Notes under the pieces: generated by a model
The model's database searches: none
What the model was told of the DNA's origin: nothing
The model's input: the letters and a program-made list of their open reading frames with translations, nothing else
DNA from: an uncultured Allofournierella sp.
GTDB taxonomy: Bacteria > Bacillota > Clostridia > Oscillospirales > Ruminococcaceae
Direction: 5' to 3'
Length of the DNA: 7,188 bases
NCBI GenBank assembly: GCA_944382705.1
Contig: CALWNE010000036.1
Location: 1 to 7,188 of the forward strand
Made by a program: the position numbers and the translations under genes
Shown here: piece by piece, positions 1 through 5,589 of the stretch
Layout: every line of letters begins with the position of its first letter
Position numbering within the stretch: the first letter of the stretch is position 1

Positions 1-230
1 CCGAAGCGGAGCAGCGGCTGCTGAAAGCCGCCGACCGGCTGAGTGCCCTCATTAAATGTATGGAGGAAGTGCAGGCCGGCAACCGGGAGTTTGCCGCCGC
101 CATGGCCCAGCAGCGGGAAGCCCTCGCAGATATGCACTGCCCCGAGGCGGATTACTTTTTGGAGCGGATGCTCCCCTGCTACACCCAAACGCTGGATGAG
201 CTGACCTGCGGCAGCGAAACGGGGCTGTAA
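1..230 (+). CDS. yfbR: YfbR-like 5'-deoxynucleotidase (HD domain), C-terminal part, gene cut by the left edge
   Basis: The frame is open from the left edge (first whole codon at base 3) to TAA at 228-230, giving 75 residues. They match the C-terminal third of E. coli YfbR from memory. KAADRLSALIKCMEEVQAGN corresponds to the E. coli stretch around QADALCAYLKCLEELAAGN, and ADYFLERMLPCYTQTLDEL to MDYFMEIFVPSFHLSLDEI. The Asp encoded at 33-35 (in KAAD) lines up with Asp137 of E. coli YfbR, the last metal-binding residue of the HD motif. The earlier His and His-Asp residues lie outside the window. The family removes phosphate from deoxyribonucleoside 5'-monophosphates in the cytoplasm and takes part in dNTP pool balance. 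It converges on the dihydrouridine synthase gene with only 7 bases between stops. The family call is solid, but substrate range cannot be judged from a fragment. Confidence 0.8.
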   Translation, partial: EAEQRLLKAADRLSALIKCMEEVQAGNREFAAAMAQQREALADMHCPEADYFLERMLPCYTQTLDELTCGSETGL

Positions 231-237
231 AACAGAC

Positions 238-1212
238 TTACCGGTTGCCTTCCCGGTACACCAGCTCGAACAAATCGTCCAAATCCTCATAGTGGCTCAG
301 CTGGCAGCAGGCCCGGCGCAGAGTAGCGGCGCCCTTCAACCCCCGCATATAGTGCAGGGCCTGGCTGCGGGCCTGGGGCATGGCCACCCATTCCCCCTTT
401 TCCTCACACATATCATATACCTGGGTACGCAGAGCCTCCAGCCGCTGGCGCAGGGTGGGTTTTTCTGGCAGGGGGCGGCCATTGAGAGCAGCCCGGATTT
501 CCTCAAACAGCCAAGGGTCGCCCAAAGCGGCCCGGCCCACCATTACACCGTCACAGCCCGTGGCCTTTACCATCTCCACTGCGTCCTGGGCGCTGGCAAT
601 GTCGCCGTTGCCCAATACAGGAATCTGCACCGCCTGCTTTACGGCGGCAATCACCGACCAGTCCACTGTGCCGGGCTGGTACATCTGCTCTCGGGTGCGG
701 CCATGCACCGCCACCAGGCTGGCCCCTGCCTGCTGGCAGGCCTTGGCCACCTCCACCGCATTCCGGTGGTCTGCATCCCAGCCTGCCCGCATCTTTACGG
801 TTACAGGGCGGCCGCCGGTTTGGGCCACCACGGCTTCCACAATGCGGCCGCAGTTGTCCGGGTCCAGCATCAGGCGGCTGCCTGCCCCGCTGGATACAAT
901 TTTAGGGGCAGGGCAGCCCATGTTGATGTCCAGCAAATCATAGGGCTGGTCCGCAATCAGCTGGGCCGCCTGGCCCATGGTTTCCGGCTCTGCGCCAAAC
1001 AGCTGAATGCCATAGGGTGCATCGTTCTGCCCGTTGTACATCAGCTGGGCGCTTTTTTTATCCCCAAAGGTCAGGGCCTTGGCACTGACCATCTCGGTGA
1101 TGGTATACAGCGCACCGTGGCGAGCTGCCAAGCGGCGGCAGGCTGCATCGGTAAAGCCTGCCATGGGGGCCAGCACAGCCCCCGGCTCAAAGGTAAGATG
1201 TTTGATCTGCAT
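238..1212 (-). CDS. dusB: tRNA-dihydrouridine synthase, DusB-like
   Basis: This 324-residue FMN enzyme reduces uridine to dihydrouridine in the tRNA D-loop using NADPH. It has a TIM-barrel flavin domain followed by a helical tRNA-binding domain. Visible motifs are APMAGFTD (15-22, FMN loop), TEMVSAKAL (39-47), NMGCPAPK (97-104, with Cys100 as the catalytic acid), VKMRAGW (139-145), VHGRTR (169-174), GNGDI (201-205) and GVMVGRAALGDPWLF (222-236, FMN phosphate). The length is normal and all core residues are present. The EMVSAK and NMGCP signatures fit the NifR3/DusB branch best; exact target uridines cannot be read from sequence. The start is the ATG at 1212-1210, which has an AAAAGGAG site 5 bases upstream. 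A longer TTG start at 1254 lacks such a site and would begin almost at the predicted transcription start. The gene is transcribed away from polA and converges on the yfbR-like gene. Confidence 0.95.
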   Translation of the reverse strand: MQIKHLTFEPGAVLAPMAGFTDAACRRLAARHGALYTITEMVSAKALTFGDKKSAQLMYNGQNDAPYGIQLFGAEPETMGQAAQLIADQPYDLLDINMGCPAPKIVSSGAGSRLMLDPDNCGRIVEAVVAQTGGRPVTVKMRAGWDADHRNAVEVAKACQQAGASLVAVHGRTREQMYQPGTVDWSVIAAVKQAVQIPVLGNGDIASAQDAVEMVKATGCDGVMVGRAALGDPWLFEEIRAALNGRPLPEKPTLRQRLEALRTQVYDMCEEKGEWVAMPQARSQALHYMRGLKGAATLRRACCQLSHYEDLDDLFELVYREGNR

Positions 1213-1217
1213 AAGAA

Positions 1218-1225
1218 CTCCTTTT
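1218..1225 (-). promoter_or_regulatory. Ribosome binding site of dusB
   Basis: AAAAGGAG on the minus strand, 5 bases before the ATG at 1212-1210. It decides the start in favour of MQIKHL over the longer TTG-initiated frame. Confidence 0.85.
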
Positions 1226-1233
1226 ATACGCAA

Positions 1234-1250
1234 GCACCCCAAAGGGGCGC
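1234..1250 (-). promoter_or_regulatory. Leader hairpin of dusB
   Basis: On the minus strand GCGCCCC, loop TTT, GGGGTGC forms a 7-bp stem with one G-U pair. It begins about 9 bases after the predicted start of the dus transcript and ends before the ribosome binding site. It has no U-tract directly after it, so it is more likely a 5' stabilising or regulatory hairpin than a terminator. Function is inferred from position only. Confidence 0.4.
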
Positions 1251-1265
1251 ACAAATCCAGGGTTT

Positions 1266-1274
1266 ATTGTACCA
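1266..1274 (-). promoter_or_regulatory. Extended -10 promoter for dusB
   Basis: The minus strand reads TGG TACAAT (1274 to 1266): a TGN extended -10 followed by a hexamer matching TATAAT at 5 of 6 positions. No good -35 hexamer lies at 16-18 bases, which fits an extended -10 promoter. The predicted start is near 1259, giving a leader of about 47 bases. Confidence 0.5.
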
Positions 1275-1289
1275 TAAAACCACCGGCTG

Positions 1290-1298
1290 TGGTATACT
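1290..1298 (+). promoter_or_regulatory. Extended -10 promoter for the polA operon
   Basis: TGG TATACT: a TGN extended -10 plus a hexamer matching TATAAT at 5 of 6 positions. No clear -35 hexamer is visible at 16-18 bases; a TTG-containing hexamer at 1267-1272 is 20 bases away and overlaps the opposite promoter's -10. The predicted start is near 1305, about 53 bases before the polA ATG. Confidence 0.55.
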
Positions 1299-1310
1299 GA
1301 ATTGGAACCG

Positions 1311-1328
1311 GCCGTTGGTATCAACGGC
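1311..1328 (+). promoter_or_regulatory. Leader hairpin or palindromic operator upstream of polA
   Basis: A perfect inverted repeat, GCCGTTG - GTAT - CAACGGC: a 7-bp stem with a 4-base loop. It sits just downstream of the predicted transcription start and 16 bases before the GGAGG site. No U-tract follows. It could protect the 5' end of the mRNA or be a small protein-binding operator; the sequence does not decide. Confidence 0.4.
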
Positions 1329-1344
1329 GCAAGCACCCGAATTT

Positions 1345-1349
1345 GGAGG
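1345..1349 (+). promoter_or_regulatory. Ribosome binding site of polA
   Basis: GGAGG, 8 bases before the ATG at 1358. An in-frame TTG at 1343 overlaps this site, so it cannot be the start served by it; the ATG is preferred. Confidence 0.85.
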
Positions 1350-1357
1350 TTAATTGT

Positions 1358-3877
1358 ATGAAATTGCTGGTTTTGGATGGCAACAGCATTGTAAACCGTG
1401 CCTTTTACGGCATTAAGCTGCTGACCACCAAGGATGGCCGCTATACCAATGCCATTTATGGCTTTATGAATATCCTTCTGGGCCTGCTCAAGGAGGTGCA
1501 GCCGGACGAGGTGGCCATCGCCTTTGACCTAAAGGCCCCCACCTTCCGGCATAAGATGTACGACGGCTACAAAGCCACCCGCAAGGGGATGCCCCAGGAG
1601 CTGGCCCAGCAGATGCCGGTGCTCAAGGAGCTTTTGGGCTATCTGGGCTTTGCCATGGTATCGCTGGAAGGCTACGAGGCAGACGACATTCTGGGCACCC
1701 TTTCCGCCGCTGCGGCCCAGCGGGGGGATGCGTGTTTTTTGGCCACCGGTGACCGGGACAGCCTCCAGCTTGTAAACGACCATGTTACGGTGCTGCTGGC
1801 CTCCAGCCGGATGGGCCGCAGCGAAACCATCGTGATGGACAAGGCCGCTGTGGAAGAAAAGTATGGCGTAAGCCCCCGGCAGCTGATTGAGGTAAAAAGC
1901 CTGATGGGCGATACCTCCGATAACATTCCCGGTGTGGCAGGTATTGGCGAAAAAACCGCCCTGGCCCTGATTCAAACCTTTGGCACCCTGGAAGGGGTGT
2001 ATGAGCATCTGGAGGACAGCGCCATCAAGCCCGGCGTGCGCACCAAGCTCACCGCCAGCCGGGAACAGGCCCTGCTTTCCCACCAGCTGGCCACCATCAA
2101 CTGCCAGATTCCGGTGGATACCCAGCCTGGCTGCTACCTCCGCCAGCCGGGGGATGCCGCAGCCGCTGCCGCCCTGCTGGCAGAGCTGGAGATGCACAGC
2201 CTGGTGGAACGGCTGGGGCTGGAGGCAGGCTCTGCCGCTCCTGCCCAGGATGCCGCCCCCCTGGAACAGGTGGTCTGCCAGCCGCTGCCCCTTGTGACGG
2301 AGGGCGCCTTCTGTGTGGCCCAGGACGAAACCGGCTGGTACGCCGTACAGGGCCAGCAGGTGTACTCTCTGGACGAGGACGCTCTGGTTCGCCTGGCAGA
2401 CAGCGACTGCACCCTCTGGGTGTTCGATGCAAAACCACTATTCCACCTGGCTTTGGAGCGAGGCAGCGTGGGCAAGGCAGTGCAGTTTGACGCCAAGCTG
2501 GCCGCTTACCTGCTAAACCCTGCCGCCAGCGGCTATGCAGTGGACCAGCTTTGTGCAGAATACGGGGTGCAAAGTGCTTTTCTGTGCCCGGAGCACCCCC
2601 AGGCTGGCCAGCTGGAAGGGCTGTATCGGCAATTGAAAGAAACCGTGGAACAGGAAGGCATGGCCCCCCTGCTGGCAGACATTGAGCTGCCCCTGGCCCT
2701 GGTATTGGCAGACATGGAGCGCACCGGCATGCTGGTGGACCGGCAGGGACTGGAAGCCTTTGGCCAGGAATTGAAGCTGGCGCTGGAAGGCTGCCTGAAA
2801 TCCGTTTACGAGATGGTGGGCTATGAGTTCAACCTGAACAGCCCCAAGCAGCTGGGCCAGGCTTTGTTTGAAAAACTGGGTCTGCCGCCCCGCAAAAAAA
2901 CCAAGAGCGGTTATTCCACCGATGCGGAAACTCTGGAAAGCCTGCGGGATCAAAGCCCGGTCATTGACTATATTCTCCAGTACCGCACCTACCAAAAGCT
3001 GAACTCCACCTATGTGGAGGGTCTTTTAAAGGTCATTGGCCCAGATGGCCGGATGCACTCCACCTTCAACCAGACCGAAGCCCGCACCGGGCGGCTTTCC
3101 TCCAGCGAGCCCAACCTGCAAAACATCCCCATCCGCACCGAGCTGGGCAGCCGGCTGCGCCAGTTCTTTGTGGCCCGGCCCGGCTGCACTTTGGTGGATG
3201 CGGATTACAGCCAGATTGAGCTGCGGCTGCTGGCGCACATCTCCGGCGATGAGTCCATGCGCCATGCTTTTTTGGAAGGACAGGACATCCACCGGAGCAC
3301 CGCCGCCAAAATTTACGGTCTGCCCATGGAACAGGTCACCCCTGCCCTGCGCTCCTCGGCCAAGGCGGTAAACTTTGGCATTGTGTACGGCATCAGTGCA
3401 TTCAGCCTTTCCCGGGACATTCATGTAACGGTAAAGGAAGCCGACGCCTTCATCAAAAACTATCTGGCCACCTTCCCTGGTGTTAAGCAGTACATGGACG
3501 ATACCATCGCCCACGGGCGGGAGCAGGGCTATGTGACCACCCTCTTTGGCCGCCGCCGGGCCTTGCCGGAACTGGCCAGCAAGAACTTTGCCGTCCGGGG
3601 TCTGGGCGAACGGATGGCCATGAACACCCCCATTCAGGGCACCGCAGCGGATGTGATTAAGCTGGCCATGGTGCGGGTGTGGAAGCGGCTGCGGGCCGAG
3701 GGCCTTGCCGCCCGGCTGATTTTGCAGGTACACGACGAACTGATTGTGGAAGCTCCCCTGGAGGAAGCCCAGCAGGCCGCCCGTATTCTGAAAGAGGAGA
3801 TGGAGGGCGCTGTGCAGTACTCCGTCCCCCTCACAGCGGATGTGCACCAGGGTGCCAACTGGCTGGAATCCCACTGA
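1358..3877 (+). CDS. polA: DNA polymerase I (5'-3' exonuclease, inactive 3'-5' exonuclease domain, family A polymerase)
   Basis: This 839-residue family A polymerase fills gaps and removes RNA primers during Okazaki fragment maturation and excision repair. The 5' nuclease domain (about 1-290) shows LDGNS (6-10), GYEADD (105-110), TGDRD (130-134) and GDTSDNIPGVAGIGEKTA (184-201, helix-hairpin-helix). The middle domain (about 310-450) keeps the fold: WVFDAK at 354-359 and FDAKLAAYLLNP at 377-388 resemble Bacillus Pol I. It lacks the DxE and YxxxD carboxylates of a working proofreading exonuclease. The polymerase domain has motif A DADYSQIELR (614-623, catalytic Asp616), motif B R665, K669, F673, Y677 with the spacing of E. 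coli R754/K758/F762/Y766, and motif C VHDE (791-794). Phe673 at the dNTP-discriminating site is the usual residue. It is the first gene of a probable polA-rimI-tsaD operon, with start at the ATG that follows GGAGG. Confidence 0.98.
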   Translation: MKLLVLDGNSIVNRAFYGIKLLTTKDGRYTNAIYGFMNILLGLLKEVQPDEVAIAFDLKAPTFRHKMYDGYKATRKGMPQELAQQMPVLKELLGYLGFAMVSLEGYEADDILGTLSAAAAQRGDACFLATGDRDSLQLVNDHVTVLLASSRMGRSETIVMDKAAVEEKYGVSPRQLIEVKSLMGDTSDNIPGVAGIGEKTALALIQTFGTLEGVYEHLEDSAIKPGVRTKLTASREQALLSHQLATINCQIPVDTQPGCYLRQPGDAAAAAALLAELEMHSLVERLGLEAGSAAPAQDAAPLEQVVCQPLPLVTEGAFCVAQDETGWYAVQGQQVYSLDEDALVRLADSDCTLWVFDAKPLFHLALERGSVGKAVQFDAKLAAYLLNPAASGYAVDQLCAEYGVQSAFLCPEHPQAGQLEGLYRQLKETVEQEGMAPLLADIELPLALVLADMERTGMLVDRQGLEAFGQELKLALEGCLKSVYEMVGYEFNLNSPKQLGQALFEKLGLPPRKKTKSGYSTDAETLESLRDQSPVIDYILQYRTYQKLNSTYVEGLLKVIGPDGRMHSTFNQTEARTGRLSSSEPNLQNIPIRTELGSRLRQFFVARPGCTLVDADYSQIELRLLAHISGDESMRHAFLEGQDIHRSTAAKIYGLPMEQVTPALRSSAKAVNFGIVYGISAFSLSRDIHVTVKEADAFIKNYLATFPGVKQYMDDTIAHGREQGYVTTLFGRRRALPELASKNFAVRGLGERMAMNTPIQGTAADVIKLAMVRVWKRLRAEGLAARLILQVHDELIVEAPLEEAQQAARILKEEMEGAVQYSVPLTADVHQGANWLESH

Positions 3878-3885
3878 TTGCCAAA

Positions 3886-3891
3886 AAGGAG
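3886..3891 (+). promoter_or_regulatory. Ribosome binding site of rimI
   Basis: AAGGAG, 7 bases before the ATG at 3899. It excludes the earlier in-frame TTG at 3878, which directly abuts the polA stop. Confidence 0.85.
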
Positions 3892-3898
3892 CCACTCG

Positions 3899-4357
3899 AT
3901 GGAATACACCATTCTGCCACTGGGCCCGGAGCATCTGGCCCAGTGTGCCCTCATTGAACAAAGCGCCCAGGACCCCTGGACCCTGGCCCAGCTGCAAGAG
4001 GAACTGGACTGCCAGCAGTCCGGCGGGGCTGCCCGGCTGTTTGTGGCCCTCCATCCCCAAACCGGGCAGGTGGCAGGCCTGGCAGCCTGGCAGCTGGCAG
4101 CCGGTGAAGCCAGCCTGTACACCCTTACCACCCATCCCCAGCTGCGCAGGCAGGGGGTGGGCCGCTGCCTGCTGGACCACTGCCTTACAGAACTGACTGC
4201 ACAGGGAGCACAGGCCGCCTTTTTGGAGGTGCGGGCCTCCAATCTGGCCGCCCAGCAGCTGTACCGGCAGCTGGGCTTTGCAGAGGCGGGCCGCCGGCGT
4301 AACTTTTACGCAGACCCCCGGGAGGATGGTCTGGTTATGTGCCGCACCCTGCCCTGA
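3899..4357 (+). CDS. rimI: GNAT N-acetyltransferase, RimI family (ribosomal protein bS18 N-terminal alanine acetyltransferase)
   Basis: This 152-residue single-domain GNAT enzyme transfers acetyl from acetyl-CoA to a protein N-terminus, classically Ala1 of ribosomal protein S18. PWT at 26-28 in the N-terminal region is typical of the family. The acetyl-CoA pyrophosphate loop is RRQGVG (83-88). LEVRASN (109-115) and LYRQLGF (121-127) are RimI signatures; Glu110 and Tyr122 have the 12-residue spacing of the catalytic Glu103/Tyr115 of Salmonella RimI. The C-terminal RRNFYADPREDGLVM (133-147) matches the family's RRNYY...REDAIIM pattern. It starts 21 bases after the polA stop and is followed by tsaD, a very common partner of rimI in bacteria. 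The RimI family is clear; the physiological substrate in this organism is inferred, since some RimI-like enzymes acetylate other proteins. Confidence 0.9.
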   Translation: MEYTILPLGPEHLAQCALIEQSAQDPWTLAQLQEELDCQQSGGAARLFVALHPQTGQVAGLAAWQLAAGEASLYTLTTHPQLRRQGVGRCLLDHCLTELTAQGAQAAFLEVRASNLAAQQLYRQLGFAEAGRRRNFYADPREDGLVMCRTLP

Positions 4358-4383
4358 CCGCTGCCCTGCAACGGATTTTAATT

Positions 4384-4390
4384 GGAAGGA
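4384..4390 (+). promoter_or_regulatory. Ribosome binding site of tsaD, widely spaced
   Basis: GGAAGGA, ending 11 bases before the ATG at 4402. This is longer than the 5-8 bases seen at the other genes here, so translation may be weaker. No nearer in-frame start is visible. Confidence 0.6.
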
Positions 4391-4401
4391 ACTAAGCCTT
4401 T

Positions 4402-5415
4402 ATGTATATTCTCGGAATTGAAAGCAGCTGCGACGAAACCGCCGCAGCAGTGGTGGAGGACGGCCGCCGTCTGGTAAGCAATGTGGTGGCCACCAGCGTG
4501 GCAGAACAGGCCCTGTATGGGGGCGTTGTGCCGGAAATCGCCAGCCGCCGCCATGCCGAAAGCATCAGTGCTGTGGCCCAGCAGGCCCTCAGCCAGGCGG
4601 GCCTTGCCCCCCACCAGCTGGACGGTATTGCCGTCACCTTTGCCCCCGGCCTGATTGGGGCCGTGCTGGTGGGCGTAAACTTTGCCAAGGGCCTTGCCTA
4701 CACTTGGGGCAAGCCCCTGATTCCGGTGCACCACCTGCGGGGTCACATTGCCGCCCTCTACCTCACCCACCCAGATTTGAAACCGCCCTTTCTCTGCCTG
4801 GTGGCCAGCGGCGGCCACAGCCACATTGTGCAGGTGGACGACTACACCCGCTTTCGGGTGCTGGGCCGCACGGTGGACGACGCCGCCGGCGAAGCCTTCG
4901 ACAAGGTAGCCCGCACCCTGGGCCTGGGCTATCCCGGTGGCCCTGCCATCAGCAAGGCAGCCCGCAGCGGTGACCCCAAGGCCTACAAGCTGCCGGTACC
5001 CCATGTGGAGGGCCGCTACAATGTAAGCTTTTCCGGCTTGAAAACCGCCGTACTGAACGCCGTAAACCAGGGCGAGATGCGGGGCCATCCGGTGAATGTG
5101 GCGGACATGGCCGCCAGCTTTGAGCGGCGCATTGACCAGATTTTAGCGGACAAGCTGCTGCTGGCCGCCAAGGACACCGGAGCCACCTCCATCTGCCTGG
5201 CAGGTGGTGTGGCCGCCAATGGTCTGCTGCGCAGCCTGGTAAATGACGGTGCCCAGGCACTGGGCGCAAAGGTCTTTCTGCCCCAGCTCAAGTTCTGCGG
5301 AGACAATGGCGCCATGATTGCCGCCCAGGGCTTTTACGAATTGCAGCAGGGCAACACCGCCGGGCTGGATTTGAACGGCCTGCCCACACTGCCCATCGAC
5401 TACACCAGCCTGTAA
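4402..5415 (+). CDS. tsaD: tRNA N6-adenosine threonylcarbamoyltransferase TsaD (Kae1/Gcp/YgjD family)
   Basis: This 337-residue ASKHA-fold protein transfers the threonylcarbamoyl group from threonylcarbamoyl-AMP to A37 of ANN-decoding tRNAs (t6A), working with TsaB and TsaE after TsaC/YwlC makes the intermediate. It begins MYILGIESSCDET (1-13), the Kae1 signature. YGGVVPEIASRRH (39-51), metal ligands His111 and His115 in HHLRGH (110-115), VASGGHS (134-140), DDAAGEAFDKVARTLGLGYPGGP (159-181), SFSGLKT (209-215), AGGVAANG (267-274) and the metal ligand Asp301 in DNGAMIA (301-307) are all intact. The length is standard. It lies 44 bases after rimI with no terminator or clear promoter between, so it is probably the last gene of the polA-rimI-tsaD unit. 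The partners tsaB and tsaE are not in this window. TsaD was once annotated as a glycoprotease; that activity is not supported for the family. Confidence 0.98.
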   Translation: MYILGIESSCDETAAAVVEDGRRLVSNVVATSVAEQALYGGVVPEIASRRHAESISAVAQQALSQAGLAPHQLDGIAVTFAPGLIGAVLVGVNFAKGLAYTWGKPLIPVHHLRGHIAALYLTHPDLKPPFLCLVASGGHSHIVQVDDYTRFRVLGRTVDDAAGEAFDKVARTLGLGYPGGPAISKAARSGDPKAYKLPVPHVEGRYNVSFSGLKTAVLNAVNQGEMRGHPVNVADMAASFERRIDQILADKLLLAAKDTGATSICLAGGVAANGLLRSLVNDGAQALGAKVFLPQLKFCGDNGAMIAAQGFYELQQGNTAGLDLNGLPTLPIDYTSL

Positions 5416-5453
5416 AGCTTTTTGCAGCATCCGGATGGTTGCCCGGCAGTTTG

Positions 5454-5469
5454 CGCCGTAACGCCGTAA
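5454..5469. repeat. Two tandem copies of an 8-base unit
   Basis: CGCCGTAA occurs twice head to tail in the tsaD-icd intergenic region, about 40 bases past the tsaD stop. Two copies of a short unit may be chance; no function is evident. Confidence 0.5.
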
Positions 5470-5487
5470 CATTATTCTCAAACACAC

Positions 5488-5530
5488 AAAGGGCCTCCCC
5501 CAGCCAGATAGCCGGGGGAGGCCCTTTTCT
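5488..5530 (+). terminator. Strong intrinsic terminator of the polA-rimI-tsaD operon
   Basis: Bases 5488-5501 and 5514-5527 form a perfect 14-bp GC-rich stem, with AAAGGGCCTCCCCC as the left arm and a 12-base loop at 5502-5513. The stem runs into TTTTCT on the + strand. It lies 72 bases after the tsaD stop, between convergent tsaD and icd. Read on the minus strand, the same stem runs into TGTGTGTTTG, a poorer U-tract, so it may act in both directions but is better for the + strand. Confidence 0.9.
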
Positions 5531-5552
5531 ATTGGATGTTTTACAAACGGAT

Positions 5553-5583
5553 GCAGGCAGCCAAACCCCTTGGCCGCCCCTGC
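5553..5583 (-). terminator. Hairpin just downstream of icd, possible weak terminator
   Basis: On the minus strand GGCGGCCAA (5578-5570) pairs with TTGGCTGCC (5564-5556) around a 5-base loop, with one G-U pair. A further GCA/TGC pairing lies beyond a 2-base bulge. It begins 6 bases after the icd stop codon. What follows is ATCCGTTTGT, not a good U-tract, so it may protect the 3' end or help the stronger hairpin at 5488-5527 end icd transcription. Confidence 0.45.
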
Positions 5584-5589
5584 CGGATG

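Noticed and set aside
225..258. Small inverted repeats around the yfbR-dusB convergent stops (CTGT/ACAG at 225-235, TACCGG/CCGGTA at 239-258) as a terminator.
   Set aside because: The stems are 4 and 6 bp. The only U-tract is a four-T run several bases beyond the second stem on the minus strand, so this is too weak to call.
1213..1254. A 14-residue N-terminal extension of dusB from a TTG start.
   Set aside because: It has no ribosome binding site at the TTG, a perfect AAAAGGAG just before the ATG at 1212, and the extension has no family match.
1267..1272. TTGTAC as a -35 element for the polA promoter.
   Set aside because: It matches TTGACA only in the first three bases, is 20 bases from the -10, and overlaps the opposing dus -10.
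292..1353. A 353-codon + strand frame opposite dusB that runs into the polA promoter region.
   Set aside because: It is opposite a complete dihydrouridine synthase with all motifs, and the frame crosses the dus promoter and leader. It has no family resemblance.
3026..4180. A 384-codon open frame on the minus strand opposite the 3' half of polA and rimI.
   Set aside because: It spans two conserved genes on the other strand, shows no recognisable domain and has the composition of a shadow frame.
4402..5415. Glycoprotease (O-sialoglycoprotein endopeptidase) function for the TsaD protein.
   Set aside because: That older annotation has been superseded; all residues seen fit the t6A transferase role.
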